Source: VAZQ01 sp963841105
GTDB lineage: Bacteria > Pseudomonadota > Alphaproteobacteria > Rhizobiales > Xanthobacteraceae
DNA length: 64,000 nt
Assembly: GCA_963841105.1 (NCBI GenBank)
Contig: CAWJCB010000018.1
Coordinates: 1 to 64,000 of the forward strand
Direction: 5' to 3'
Shown here: positions 1-8,918 of the stretch, piece after piece
How the letters are laid out: every line of letters starts with the position of its first letter
Position numbering within the stretch: position 1 is the stretch's first letter
Program-made: the position numbers and the translations under genes
Notes under the pieces: model-generated
Databases searched by the model: none
Told to the model about the DNA's origin: nothing
The model's input: only the letters and a program-made list of their open reading frames with translations

Positions 1-988
1 ACTCGATCACCTCGTCGGCGATGGCGAGCAGCGTTGGCGGCACGTCGATGCCGAGCGCCCTGGCGGTCTTGAGGTTGAGGACCAGCTCGTACTTGGTCGG
101 CGCTTGAACTGGAAGATCGGCTGGCTTCTCGCCCTTCAGAATGCGGTCCACGTAACCTGCTGCGCGTATGTACGGGTCAATCGTATTTGGTCCGTAGGAC
201 ATGAGACCGCCACTATCAGCGAAATAGCGGAACGGGTAGATCGCAGGCAACCTTTGTCGATCCGCAAGCGTGATTATGAGGTCTCGATGCACAGCCGCGG
301 GGGCGCTTCCTGTAACCACCAGGCCACCTTTCGAGGAGCGGGTGAAGTCCATAACAGCATTTTCAATATCGCTCTCATTGCGAACTCCGGCTGGACTTAC
401 TTCAATCCCGATTGACTGCGCTGCGGACTGGATTGCACCAAACTGGCCGACCCCAGTCGTATCAAGGTCACGCAATACGATCACTCGCGTCAGGCTCGGG
501 TGAATGGTTTTGAGCAGCTCCAACCATTTTCCGGTTATACTGAAATCGAACTGAGTAAATCCGGTCACGTTGCCGCCTGGACGTGCGAGGCTTGCGACGT
601 AACCGGAACCCACTGGGTCAGGTACCTGTGCGAACACTATCGGTACGGTACGTGTCTTTTGAAGTAACGGGTCCATCGTAGAGGCTGAGGCAGCGAGGAT
701 TACATCCGGCGCTACCGCAACCAACTCCGCCGCGCACTGAAGGAAGCGGCTGGTGTCTCCGGCTCCCCAGCAGGCTTCTATCTGCACGTTGCTGCCGTTC
801 TTCCACCCCAGGTCCGATAGCGTTTGCACAAACGCAATCAGGCGTGCCTGTCCTTCCTTGTCGTCCGCGGCCAAGTTCATGAGCACACCGACGCGCCGCT
901 TGCGCTCTGTCTGTTGCGCGCTCATCACTCCCGGCCACGACACCGGTGCCGTGCTCGCGAGAAGCGCGATGAGTTCTCGGCGGGTCAT
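1..988 (-). CDS. PF04392-type ABC transporter substrate-binding protein (3' end cut by window edge)
   Basis: Reading the minus strand from ATG at 988 gives about 329 codons without a stop. The protein starts MTRRELIALLAST, a twin-arginine-like or Sec-like leader ending near SAQQ, and continues with KRRVGVLMNL, the strand that opens the type 1 periplasmic-binding fold of the ABC_sub_bind family (PF04392, TrpX/BmpA-like). The family's C-terminal signature LNLKTARALGIDVPP is followed by ADEVIE, which is where these proteins normally end. One base (T on the coding strand) remains at the window edge, so the stop codon is probably the next one. No permease or ATPase gene is visible, so the ligand is unknown. 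The start ATG overlaps the stop of the decayed copy upstream (ATGA). Family assignment is firm; substrate is not. Confidence 0.85.
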   Translation of the reverse strand, partial: MTRRELIALLASTAPVSWPGVMSAQQTERKRRVGVLMNLAADDKEGQARLIAFVQTLSDLGWKNGSNVQIEACWGAGDTSRFLQCAAELVAVAPDVILAASASTMDPLLQKTRTVPIVFAQVPDPVGSGYVASLARPGGNVTGFTQFDFSITGKWLELLKTIHPSLTRVIVLRDLDTTGVGQFGAIQSAAQSIGIEVSPAGVRNESDIENAVMDFTRSSKGGLVVTGSAPAAVHRDLIITLADRQRLPAIYPFRYFADSGGLMSYGPNTIDPYIRAAGYVDRILKGEKPADLPVQAPTKYELVLNLKTARALGIDVPPTLLAIADEVIE

Positions 989-1349
989 TCGATTACCTCG
1001 TCGGCAAGCGCGAGCTCGTTTGGCGGTATTTCGAGGCCCAGCGGCGCTTTGGCGGTTTTCAGATTGAGCGCCAACTCGAATTTGGTGGATCGCATAACTG
1101 GCAGTTCGCTCGTTCTCTCCCCCCCTTGGGCACTCGCCCGACATAGTTACCTCCTTGACGAAGGGCATCAGTCAGGCTCGCACCGTAGCTGATAAGGCCT
1201 CCATCCGCGGCGGCCTGTTTTGTGGTGTAACTCGCGGCGGAGCAAGGCAAGACGCCAGCCCGATAATTAGCTCCTGATGGGAGTAGAAGAAAGGGGGCCG
1301 GCCCCAGAACCGCGTCCGCAAGCATGGAGAAGTCTTCGGGGGTTAGCAT
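985..1349 (-). pseudogene. Truncated, frameshifted second copy of an ABC_sub_bind binding protein
   Basis: The minus strand encodes only the C-terminal third of the same family as the gene at 1..988. From 1349 the frame contains GGLISYGASLTDALRQGG and YVGRVPKGG, the usual late family motifs, then runs out of frame. In another frame the sequence resumes with STKFELALNLKTAK and ADEVIE and stops at 985, overlapping the next ATG. One extra G in the run of seven G (C at 1119..1125 on the plus strand) would join the frames. The N-terminal two thirds are missing, so this is a remnant even if the homopolymer is a sequencing error. It suggests an old tandem duplication of binding-protein genes. Confidence 0.75.
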
Positions 1350-1530
1350 AATGAGTTCCTGCAGAAGTCAACGCCATCATGCTTTTTCCTTTCACAATTT
1401 TGTTCGATGAACATCATCATTATAACCTCGATCAGCGGAAATCGCTGTTCGGCGGAAGCTGACGTTACATCCTTGTCTCATGCATCGGTCAGTTGACGAA
1501 CACTCGCTTACCAGCTTGGCTTGCCCCCAC

Positions 1531-2682
1531 ATGGACCCCATCGCCCTTGCCCGCGATCTTCTTCGCTGTCCCTCGGTTACTCCCGCCGAAGCAGGCGCAA
1601 TCGCTCTCATTGAAGCCGTGCTCAAGCCGGCCGGCTTCGAGGTGCATCGCGTCACCTTCGCCCAGCCAGGCAGTGCTCCGGTGGAAAACCTGTACGCCCG
1701 GATCGGGAGCAGCGGTCCCCACCTCGCCTTTGCCGGGCACACCGACGTCGTCCCACCCGGCGACGCGGCGAAATGGACGCATCCGCCGTTCGCCGCAGAG
1801 ATTGCCGCCGGCACGCTCTATGGCCGAGGCGCGGTTGACATGAAAGGCGCAATCGCCTGCGCGATCGCGGCGACGCTGGATCACCTTGCTGCCCACGGCG
1901 GAAACCGCAAAGGCTCGATTTCCTTTCTCGTCACAGGCGATGAGGAAGGCGTTGCGGTGAACGGAACCGTGAAGCTGCTGCAATGGATGAGTGAGCGGGG
2001 CCACAGTTTCGATCATTGCATCCTGGGAGAGCCGACAAACGCCACAACACTCGGCGACACCATCAAGATCGGGCGGCGCGGCTCGCTCAACGGGGTGCTG
2101 GCGATCACCGGCAAGCAGGGCCACGTCGCCTATCCCGAGCGCGCCGACAATCCGGTGCGCGGCCTCGTGACGCTGATGACGGCGCTGATGACTGCTCCGC
2201 TCGATCAGGGCAGCGCGCATTTCGGCCCGTCAAACCTGGAATTCACTTCAATCGACATCGGAAATTCAACCGTCAACCTCATCCCGGGCGAGGCGCGCGC
2301 GCGCTTCAACATTCGTTTCAACGATTGCCACAATCAGATTTCATTGAAGACGCTGGTTGAGCGCACCGCGGCAGGTGCGGCAGATGACCGTGTGCGTTGG
2401 CACATCGATTGGGAACCCTCAAACGCCGATCCCTTCCTGCTTGAGCCTGGTCCGTTTATCGACCTCGTGAGTGGCGCGATCAATGAGGTGAGCGGAGGCC
2501 AGCCTGAGCTCTCGACCACCGGCGGCACCTCGGACGCCCGCTTCATCATGAAATACGGCCCCGTGCTGGAATTCGGATTGGTCGGGCAGAGCATGCATCA
2601 GGTCGACGAGCGCACTCCGCTTGCGGATCTCGTCTTGTTAACCGCGATCTATCGCAAGATCCTCGACCGGTATTTCGCGTGA
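1531..2682 (+). CDS. dapE: Succinyl-diaminopimelate desuccinylase
   Basis: Cytosolic M20-family zinc hydrolase that converts N-succinyl-LL-2,6-diaminopimelate to LL-diaminopimelate and succinate in the lysine and peptidoglycan pathway. From ATG 1531 the product has 383 residues, the usual DapE length. Visible motifs are AGHTDVVPPGD near residues 68-78 (metal ligand His70, catalytic Asp72), GRGAVDMKG near 98-106 (bridging Asp103), and TGDEEG near 135-140 (catalytic and ligand Glu138/139). The C-terminal TTGGTSDARF and the late GQSMHQVDE also fit. An in-frame ATG at 1480 would add 17 residues that do not look conserved, so I prefer 1531; neither has a clear ribosome-binding site. It is followed by a palindromic repeat and converges on truA. 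Confidence 0.95.
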   Translation: MDPIALARDLLRCPSVTPAEAGAIALIEAVLKPAGFEVHRVTFAQPGSAPVENLYARIGSSGPHLAFAGHTDVVPPGDAAKWTHPPFAAEIAAGTLYGRGAVDMKGAIACAIAATLDHLAAHGGNRKGSISFLVTGDEEGVAVNGTVKLLQWMSERGHSFDHCILGEPTNATTLGDTIKIGRRGSLNGVLAITGKQGHVAYPERADNPVRGLVTLMTALMTAPLDQGSAHFGPSNLEFTSIDIGNSTVNLIPGEARARFNIRFNDCHNQISLKTLVERTAAGAADDRVRWHIDWEPSNADPFLLEPGPFIDLVSGAINEVSGGQPELSTTGGTSDARFIMKYGPVLEFGLVGQSMHQVDERTPLADLVLLTAIYRKILDRYFA

Positions 2683-2698
2683 ACATGCCGTGTTGCGG

Positions 2699-2772
2699 TA
2701 GGGGCGGGTTTCAAACCCGCCCTCGTGCGGCCCGCGTATATATTTGCAAGGCGGGTTATAAACCCGCCCCCA
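2699..2772. repeat. Pair of short palindromes between dapE and truA
   Basis: Two near-copies of a GGGCGGGTTT-type palindrome, at 2702..2722 and 2750..2770, each self-complementary (GGCGGGTT followed by AACCCGCC) and separated by about 30 bases. They lie between convergent genes and could fold as back-to-back hairpins, so they may act as a bidirectional transcription end or simply be a dispersed palindromic element. Confidence 0.6.
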
Positions 2773-2778
2773 CATCCT

Positions 2779-3543
2779 CTAAAATGAATCCTCCGCAACT
2801 GCCTCCGGATAGTCCACCTTGACAAGGTAGAGACCATCCGGCGGGGCGACAGGGGCGCAGGCGCTGCGGTCGCGCTTATAGAGAGCCAAAGAAATGTCGG
2901 CGGCACTCCACTTGCCTTCGCCGACGAGCGCCAGCGCGCCCACCATCGAGCGCACCTGGCTGTGCAGGAAGGAACGCGCCGAAGCGATGATGTGAATGTC
3001 GTCCTTCATCCGCGTGACGTCGAGCTGGTCGAGCGTCTTGACCGGCGACCTGGCCTGACAGGCGACATGGCGAAAAGTGGTGAAGTCATGATGGCCAACG
3101 AGGCGCTGCGCTGCCGCATGCATGGCCGCGCTGTTGAGCGGCTTGGCGATGCGCCAGGCGCGGCCCCGCTCGAAAGTGAGATCGGCGCGCCGGTTGATGA
3201 TGCGGTAAAGGTAATGCCGCTTGACGGCCGAGAACCGCGCATCGAATGCGTAGTGCACTTTTTCGGCCGCGATGACCGCGATGGGGTGCGGACGAAGGTG
3301 CGCATTGAAGGCGTCGCGCACGGTCTCCTCATCCCAGTCCTTCCGCAGATCGACGTGGCATACCTGTCCGAGTGCGTGCACACCGGCGTCCGTGCGCCCG
3401 GCGCCGCTTACTCCCACCCTCTCACCGCAAAAGCCTTCGCCTGCCGCGGTCAGCATTCCCTGCACGCTCGGTCCGTTGTCCTGGATTTGCCAGCCGACGA
3501 AGGGCCTGCCGTCGTATTCTACCGTCAACTTATAGCGGGGCAT
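2779..3543 (-). CDS. truA: tRNA pseudouridine(38-40) synthase
   Basis: Modifies U38-U40 in the anticodon arm of many tRNAs. From ATG 3543 (MPRYKLTVEYDG) the product has 254 residues, typical for TruA. The catalytic block SGAGRTDAGVHALGQ places the nucleophile at Asp52. Further conserved stretches are NAHLRPHPIAV, the RHYLYRIINR segment, HHDFTTFRH and the late SFLHSQVRSMVGAL. A longer in-frame reading from 3666 would extend into fmt and lacks conservation, so the internal ATG is the right start. It lies 8 bases downstream of fmt on the same strand, an arrangement common in alphaproteobacteria, so truA is probably co-transcribed with fmt and def. Confidence 0.95.
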   Translation of the reverse strand: MPRYKLTVEYDGRPFVGWQIQDNGPSVQGMLTAAGEGFCGERVGVSGAGRTDAGVHALGQVCHVDLRKDWDEETVRDAFNAHLRPHPIAVIAAEKVHYAFDARFSAVKRHYLYRIINRRADLTFERGRAWRIAKPLNSAAMHAAAQRLVGHHDFTTFRHVACQARSPVKTLDQLDVTRMKDDIHIIASARSFLHSQVRSMVGALALVGEGKWSAADISLALYKRDRSACAPVAPPDGLYLVKVDYPEAVAEDSF

Positions 3544-3551
3544 GAGGCGGC

Positions 3552-4484
3552 TCAGCTCATACAGACGCCGGGAAGAACCGGACTGCCACGCAGAAAATCC
3601 TGTGCCTTCATCGCCGCTCGACCCGCGCGCTGCAATTGGAGGATGCGAATCGAGCCTTCGCGGCAAGCGATGGTGAGATCATTGTCGATCACGGTGCCGG
3701 GCGCGCCTGAGCCTTCGCCTTTGGTCGAGCGCAATACCTTGATGCGAGCGGAAGGACCCGTGTCCCCCCCTCCCCGCCATGCGAACCAGGCACCGGGAGA
3801 CGGCGACAATCCACGAATGTGATTGTGCACCTCCCGCCAAGGGCGCTCCCAGTCGATACGCGTTTCGCGCTTGTCGATCTTGTTTGCATACGTGACGCCT
3901 GTCTGCGCTTGCGGCGACAGCGTGAGCGAGGTTTGCGCCAGGGCGTCAAGGGCGCGCACCATCAGATCAGCACCGAGGCGAGAGAGCCGGTCGTGCAAAT
4001 CACCGGCAGTTGCATCGCCCTCGATCGGCGTTCTCTCCGCCATCGCAATCGGACCAGTGTCAAGCCCTTCATCTATCCTCATCACCATCACGCCGGTCTC
4101 GCTGTCTCCAGCCATTATCGCACGGGCAATCGGCGCCGCGCCGCGCCAGCGCGGCAGCAATGAGGCGTGGACGTTGAATGCGCCGTGCGGAAATGCGTGC
4201 AATATGGGGCTTGGCAGGATAAGACCGTAGGCGACGACCACAGCCACGTCCGCGCCATGCGTGCGGGCAATCTCTTGTGCTTGCTCGCAGCGCAGCGTTG
4301 CGGGCGTGTGCACCGGCAATCCCAAGCGTCGCGCCTCGCGCTCCACTGAGCTTGGCGTGGCATCAAGCCCCCGTCGTCCTGCAGGCTTGGCTGCGCGAGT
4401 GTAAACCGCAACGACCTGGTGACCGTGGCCGACAATCTCGACCAGCGTCGGCACCGCAAAGTCCGGCGTCCCCATGAAGAACAA
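3552..4484 (-). CDS. fmt: Methionyl-tRNA formyltransferase, N-terminus disturbed
   Basis: Formylates initiator Met-tRNA using 10-formyltetrahydrofolate. The body is complete: MGTPDFAVPTL at the N-terminus, the folate site VNVHASLLPRWRGAAPI around residues 102-118, the RIDEGLDTGP segment around 138-147, and the C-terminal OB-like domain ending at 3552. The oddity is the start. In this frame only TTG 4484 or ATG 4475 is available below an in-frame stop, whereas one base earlier in frame an ATG at 4497 reads MTLRIV, the expected family beginning (MRIVFMGTPDF). Removing one T of GTTC (AA at 4480..4481, plus strand) joins them into a 314-residue protein. So either the start moved to TTG/ATG or there is a one-base insertion. 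Directly upstream of truA. Confidence 0.9.
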   Translation of the reverse strand: MFFMGTPDFAVPTLVEIVGHGHQVVAVYTRAAKPAGRRGLDATPSSVEREARRLGLPVHTPATLRCEQAQEIARTHGADVAVVVAYGLILPSPILHAFPHGAFNVHASLLPRWRGAAPIARAIMAGDSETGVMVMRIDEGLDTGPIAMAERTPIEGDATAGDLHDRLSRLGADLMVRALDALAQTSLTLSPQAQTGVTYANKIDKRETRIDWERPWREVHNHIRGLSPSPGAWFAWRGGGDTGPSARIKVLRSTKGEGSGAPGTVIDNDLTIACREGSIRILQLQRAGRAAMKAQDFLRGSPVLPGVCMS

Positions 4485-4497
4485 TGCGCAGCGTCAT

Positions 4498-4709
4498 ATC
4501 ATGACTGAATGCTTTGTCATGGCCGCGCCCGTCGCGGCCATCCACGTCTGCGCGGGACAAGTCCCATAGGCGCTAAGAAAGGTAGTTTACGAAGCTCTCA
4601 GTTGTCATCGTCCGTGCAGGCGGACGATCCAGTAACCACCCGACAGCGTTTTGTGCTGCTTTCCCTCAACCGCGCAGGTATCGCTTAAATTGCAAGCGCT
4701 GTGCCCTGC
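4498..4709. repeat. fmt-def spacer with a palindromic repeat
   Basis: No gene in this stretch. At 4603..4637 there is a palindrome of the form CGTCCGTGCAGGCGGACG followed by ATCCAGTAACC. The same block (with TCCGCGAAGGCGGA and ATCCAGTACCC) recurs at 57494..57527, and a part of it at about 52660, which marks it as a dispersed intergenic element of this genome. Nearby, 4520..4545 also holds GGCCGCGCCCGTCGCGGCC, a small hairpin. Confidence 0.55.
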
Positions 4710-5222
4710 TTATCCCGCGCGCTTGGCCGCCTTGACGAATTTCTTGATGATGCGGTCCCGCTTAAGCTTGGAGAGATGATCGATGAACAGGATGCCATCG
4801 AGGTGGTCGATCTCGTGCTGCAAACAGGTGGCGAGAAGGCCATCGGCCTCGACCTCCTGCAACTTTCCGTCGAGGTCAAGATATCTCACTTTCACCTGCG
4901 ACGGCCGTTTCACCTCGTCATAGGTTTCGGGAATGGAAAGGCAGCCCTCCTCATAGATTGCCTTGTCCTCTGAGGACCAGGTGATCTGCGGATTGATGAA
5001 GACCTGCGGCTTCCTGGGCTCTTCTTTCTTGGCGAGATCCATGGTCACGACGCGCTTGGCGGTGCCAATTTGGACCGCGGCAAGTCCAATGCCTGGCGCA
5101 TCATACATGGTCTCAAACATGTCATCGACCAGCTTGCGGACCGCAGCATCGATCTTCTTCACCGGCTCGGACACTTTCCGCAACCGCTTGTCCGGCAGAA
5201 TGAGGATTTCCCGCAGGGCCAT
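4710..5222 (-). CDS. def: Peptide deformylase
   Basis: Fe2+/Zn2+ hydrolase that removes the formyl group from nascent proteins, partner of fmt downstream. From ATG 5222 (MALREILILPDKRL) the product has 170 residues. All three active-site motifs are intact: GIGLAAVQIG (44-53), EEGCLS (91-96, Cys94 metal ligand) and QHEIDHLDG (135-143, His136 and His140 ligands, Glu137 catalytic). An alternative ATG three codons earlier (5231) is equally possible; a longer reading to 5306 would add a non-conserved leader. It is a type I deformylase with a basic C-terminal tail (KRDRIIKKFVKAAKRAG). Same strand as fmt and truA, divergent from rmuC. Confidence 0.95.
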   Translation of the reverse strand: MALREILILPDKRLRKVSEPVKKIDAAVRKLVDDMFETMYDAPGIGLAAVQIGTAKRVVTMDLAKKEEPRKPQVFINPQITWSSEDKAIYEEGCLSIPETYDEVKRPSQVKVRYLDLDGKLQEVEADGLLATCLQHEIDHLDGILFIDHLSKLKRDRIIKKFVKAAKRAG

Positions 5223-5347
5223 GGCGGCCATGTAAGCGGTCGGGTGGAACCGGTCAATGTCGCGGGATTGCAGGGAAAAACTCTCATTGCGCGCCCAAAC
5301 CGTCAATTTGCGTTCCCTTTTTGTTCAAGTGGCCGAATCGCGCTAGG

Positions 5348-6482
5348 ATGGCGCGGATGATCGACCAGACCCTTTTTTTCGGCGGCCTCCTTTTCCTGGC
5401 GGCGCTCTTGGCCGGCGCCGTCGGCATCTTCGCCGTGCACCGGCTGCGCGAGGGCGACCGGCGTGCAGCCGACAAGCAAATGGTCGAGCTTGCGCGGCTG
5501 CAAGCGGAAACCGGGCTGCGCATCGAAGCCATGCGCGACCTGCTCGCCGGCCGCCAAGCTGAGCTGCAGCGCGCGGTCAACGAGCGGCTCGAACTCGGTC
5601 ACGCATCATCTTGGCCAATCGATGACCACGAGCCGGCAGCACACGGTGGAAAGCCTCCAGAAATTGAACGAGCGGCTCGCGGTGATCGACGATGCTCAGA
5701 AGAACATCACGGGCCTGGCATCGCAGATGACGTCGCTGCACAGCGTGCTGGCCAACAAGCAGCAGCGCGGCGCCTTCGGACAAGGCCGCCTCGAGATCAT
5801 TGTTCAGGATGGATTGCCGAAGAGCTGCTACGAGCTGCAATTCACGCTTTCAAACAGGAGTCGTCCCGATTGCGCCGTGTTTCTACCGGATGGTCGCCCT
5901 CTGGCAATCGACGCCAAGTTTCCGCTGGAGGCTGTGACCGCGCTGCGCAACGCCCAGAGTGATGAAGAGCGCAAGCACGCCGCCGCCCGGGTTCGAGCGG
6001 ATTTTGCCAAGCACGTCGGAGATATTTCCGGGAAATACGTAATCCCGGGCGAGACGCAGGATCTGGCGCTGATGTTCGTCCCATCCGAGTCCGTCTATAT
6101 GGAGTTGCACGACAGTTTTGATGATGTCGTGCAGAAGGCCTTTCGCTCTCATGTCGTCATCGTGTCTCCCTGCCTGCTCATGCTTGCCATCCACGTCATT
6201 CAGCAGATTCAGAGGGACGCGCGCATGCGCGAGGCGGCAGACAAGATCCACGTGGAGGTAGGCCACCTCGTTGACGATATCGCGCGGCTGCACGAGCGAG
6301 CGCTGCATCTGCAAAGGCATTTCAGTCAGGCCAACGAAGATTTGCGCCAGATCCTCATTTCCGCCGAAAAAGTGGAGAAACGTGCTACTCGCATCAGAGA
6401 AGTCGAATTCGACGGCAATGAAGCGGATGATCCGATCGCCATCCCTGCCAATGTGCCCACCCGGCTGGCGGTAGGCAAATAG
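5348..6482 (+). pseudogene. rmuC: DNA recombination protein RmuC, interrupted by a one-base frameshift
   Basis: RmuC (PF02646) is a membrane-anchored nuclease-fold protein limiting recombination at inverted repeats. The N-terminal part (MARMIDQTLFFGGLLFL, a membrane segment, then a coiled coil ELARLQAETGLRIEAMRDLL) is in one frame; the C-terminal part (GQSMTTSRQHTVESLQKLNE, then the domain with GRLEIIVQD, AIDAKFPLEAV, KYVIPGETQDLALMFVPSE and the tail) is in another. The switch falls at 5585..5602; deleting one A of CGAACTC (5592..5593) gives a continuous reading of about 377 codons. The remainder is well conserved, so the lesion is recent or a sequencing error. Starts at ATG 5348, divergent from def; its stop overlaps the next start. 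Confidence 0.85.
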
Positions 6483-7921
6483 TGACAATCGCGCCGAATA
6501 CGACGAGGGGTCATCCCGGCCTTGCGGATGCCCTTGCGGTCTATCTCAAGGGCCGCGTCCTGATTGTGCTGTTTCTCGGCTTCTCCGCTGGACTGCCGCT
6601 CGCGCTGTCCGGTTCCACCTTGCTGGTATGGATGCGCGAAGCAGGCGTCGACCTCGGCACCATTGGTCTCTTCGCGCTGGTGGGGACCCCCTACACCATC
6701 AAGTTCCTCTGGGCGCCGGTTGTCGACGCCCTCGATGTGCCGGTGCTCTCGCGTTTTTTCGGCCACCGGCGCGGCTGGCTGCTTTTTTCCCAGTTCCTTC
6801 TCATCGTCGCCATCGTCTTTCTGGCGTTCTGCAATCCGACGACATCCCCTTGGCTTGTTGCGCTCGGCGCGTTGCTGGTCTCCACATGCTCTGCAACACA
6901 GGACATCGTCATCGACGCGTTCCGAATCGAAAGTCTGCCCGAGAGCGAACAGGCCGCCGGGATGGCTTCCTATGTCGGCGCCTACAGAATCGGGATGCTG
7001 GTCTCGACCGCAGGGGCGCTGTTTCTCGTGAGCGGCTTCGAGGCGTTAGGCTATACGAAGGGCGCGGCGTGGACTGCCGGCTACCTGGCGATGGCGGCGT
7101 TGGTCGTCATCGGCGTCGTTACCGTGCTGGTCGCATCGGAGCCAGAGAAATCCGCAATCACGAAGTCTGAGCGAGCAATTGAGCCAAGCATTCTCTCTGG
7201 CGCACGCATTGCGGTTATTCTGAAATATGCTTTCTTTTTTCGACCGGCCTTGATCCTGTTGTTGAACACCCGCATCGGTTCATCCGCTTACCGCGCTTTC
7301 GCGGACTTTCTCATCCGTGACATGGCGTTCGTCGTGCTGGCCTTTGTCGTTCTATACAAGCTGTGCGACGCATTCGCGGGCGCCCTGACGGCCCCGTTCG
7401 TGATCGACCTTGGATTTTCTCGAAATGACTACGCCGCAATCGTCAAAGGCGTAGGGGTCGTAGCGACGCTGGTCGGGGGCTTCGCTGGCGGCGCACTGGC
7501 GCGCGCCTATCCGCTGGTGACGGCGCTATGGATCGGCGCCTTTTTACAGATGGCGTCGAACTTCATTTTCACCTGGCAAGCTCTGGTTGGCGTGAATCTC
7601 TGGGCATTGACGTTGACCATCATCGTGGAGAATTTCACCGGCGCGATCGGTACCGTGGTCTTCGTCGCTTATCTCTCGGCTCTCTGCCAGAGCCCGCTCC
7701 ATACGGCCACGCAATATGCGCTGCTCACCGCCCTTGCCGCTGTCGGACGCACCTATCTTTCGGCGGGCGCCGGCTTCGTCGCCGAAAGAACTGGCTGGCC
7801 AATCTTTTTCGTTATCAGCGCGCTGACAGCGCTGCCGGGCATTGGGCTACTCGTCTGGTTGCAGCAACGGGGCCATTTCGCCTCTCTGGCAAAACCGACT
7901 CGGTTCGATGCGGATGATTAA
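6482..7921 (+). CDS. ampG: AmpG-like muropeptide MFS permease
   Basis: A 479-residue major facilitator protein with about 12-14 hydrophobic segments. AmpG carries anhydro-muropeptides across the inner membrane for peptidoglycan recycling. The N-terminal signature GFSAGLPLALSGSTL followed by LVWMREAGVDLGTIGLF and KFLWAPVVD is the AmpG pattern (family consensus GFSSGLPLALtgstL and KFLWAPLvD). The loop STCSATQDIVIDAFR is also typical. The start is GTG 6482, which shares its G with the rmuC stop (TAGTG), suggesting translational coupling. It ends at 7921 tail to tail with recR, where the two stop codons overlap. Assignment to AmpG is by motif; other sugar transporters of the family are less likely. 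Confidence 0.85.
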   Translation: MTIAPNTTRGHPGLADALAVYLKGRVLIVLFLGFSAGLPLALSGSTLLVWMREAGVDLGTIGLFALVGTPYTIKFLWAPVVDALDVPVLSRFFGHRRGWLLFSQFLLIVAIVFLAFCNPTTSPWLVALGALLVSTCSATQDIVIDAFRIESLPESEQAAGMASYVGAYRIGMLVSTAGALFLVSGFEALGYTKGAAWTAGYLAMAALVVIGVVTVLVASEPEKSAITKSERAIEPSILSGARIAVILKYAFFFRPALILLLNTRIGSSAYRAFADFLIRDMAFVVLAFVVLYKLCDAFAGALTAPFVIDLGFSRNDYAAIVKGVGVVATLVGGFAGGALARAYPLVTALWIGAFLQMASNFIFTWQALVGVNLWALTLTIIVENFTGAIGTVVFVAYLSALCQSPLHTATQYALLTALAAVGRTYLSAGAGFVAERTGWPIFFVISALTALPGIGLLVWLQQRGHFASLAKPTRFDADD

Positions 7922-8520
7922 AACGGCGTTCTCTGCCGCATCGCCGCCGCAAGCGTTCCATCATCGAGATAGTCCAGCTCGCCACCGACCGGTACACCGT
8001 GCGCGAGACGGGTGATCTTGACCTCGGCGTCCTGCAAAAGATCAGTGATGTAATGTGCCGTGGTCTGTCCTTCGACAGTGGCGTTCAATGCGAGAATGAT
8101 CTCCGTCACCTCCGGGTCCTGAGCTCGGGAAACAAGTGCATCGATCGCAAGCTCCTGCGGCCCCACACCGTCGAGCGGAGACAGCGTGCCGCCAAGCACA
8201 TGATAGCGGGCATTGACCGCGCGCGCGCGCTCCAGCGCCCAGAGATCGGCGACATCCGCCACCACGATGATGATCGAGCGGTCGCGCCGGATGTCGCTGC
8301 AGATGGTGCACGGATTCGAAGTATCGATATTTCCGCAAACCCGGCATATCGCAATCTTCTCATATGCGGTTTGCATCGCAGCGTTGAGCGGCGCCATGAG
8401 CTGCTCGCGCTTTTTGATCAGAAAAAGGGCAGCACGGCGGGCGGATCGCGGCCCTAGTCCCGGCAGTCGAGCCAAAAGCTGGATAAGGCGCTCGATTTCC
8501 GGTCCGGCAGTCGTCGTCAT
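7918..8520 (-). CDS. recR: Recombination mediator protein RecR
   Basis: RecR works with RecF/RecO to load RecA on SSB-coated gaps. The 200-residue product has the expected plan: helix-hairpin-helix near residues 10-35 (RLPGLGPRSARRAALFLI), a zinc finger with Cys59, Cys62, Cys71 and Cys74 (CRVCG...CTIC), and a Toprim domain (IIIVVADVADLWALER through the glycine-rich YHVLGGTLSPLDGVGP) followed by LAHGVPVGGELDYLD, the C-terminal Walker-B-like segment. The stop codon TTA overlaps the convergent permease stop by four bases. Last gene of the dnaX-ybaB-recR group, an arrangement shared across many bacteria. Confidence 0.97.
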   Translation of the reverse strand: MTTTAGPEIERLIQLLARLPGLGPRSARRAALFLIKKREQLMAPLNAAMQTAYEKIAICRVCGNIDTSNPCTICSDIRRDRSIIIVVADVADLWALERARAVNARYHVLGGTLSPLDGVGPQELAIDALVSRAQDPEVTEIILALNATVEGQTTAHYITDLLQDAEVKITRLAHGVPVGGELDYLDDGTLAAAMRQRTPF

Positions 8521-8581
8521 AAGTCGCCCGGAGTTGACGCGGCTCGCGTGCGTTGTAAAGCGGTAGCGTCAGCACATCCGT

Positions 8582-8902
8582 TCAAAATAACTTCATTCCT
8601 GGCGGCAACGGCAGGCCCCCTGTCACATTCTTCATTTTCTCCTGGAGCAGTGCTTCGGCCTTGCGGCGGGCGTCGCCGTGCGCGGCGACGATGAGGTCTT
8701 CCATGATCATCTTTTCCTCCGGCTTGAGCAGGGAGTCGTCGATCTTCAGGCCCTTCATCTCACCTTTGCCGGAAAGTCTCACGGTGACGAGCCCGGCGCC
8801 GGAGACACCCTCGACCTCAAGCTGATCCAGCTCGGCCTGCATGGCCTCCATCTTCGACTTGAGCTCGGCCGCCTGCTTCATCAACCCGAGAAAGTCTGCC
8901 AT
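8582..8902 (-). CDS. ybaB: YbaB/EbfC family nucleoid-associated protein
   Basis: Small (106-residue) DNA-binding protein found between dnaX and recR in most bacteria. Start ATG 8902 (MADFLGLMKQAAELKSKMEA) is preceded by a strong GAGAGGTGAG ribosome-binding site; a longer reading to 9052 would run into dnaX and is rejected. The N-terminal helix with KSKMEAMQAELDQLEVEG, the central strand VTVRLSGKGEMKGLKID and the C-terminal KMKNVTGGLPLPPGMKLF are all family features. Likely dimeric, binds DNA without strong sequence preference. The start lies 16 bases from the dnaX stop, so it is co-transcribed with dnaX and recR. Confidence 0.95.
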   Translation of the reverse strand: MADFLGLMKQAAELKSKMEAMQAELDQLEVEGVSGAGLVTVRLSGKGEMKGLKIDDSLLKPEEKMIMEDLIVAAHGDARRKAEALLQEKMKNVTGGLPLPPGMKLF

Positions 8903-8918
8903 CTCACCTCTCCTGCTC

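Noticed and set aside
5585..5602. Programmed +1 frameshift in rmuC
   Set aside because: No slippery codon or stimulatory hairpin that I recognise, and similar shifts occur in many unrelated genes nearby, so a common error source is more likely.
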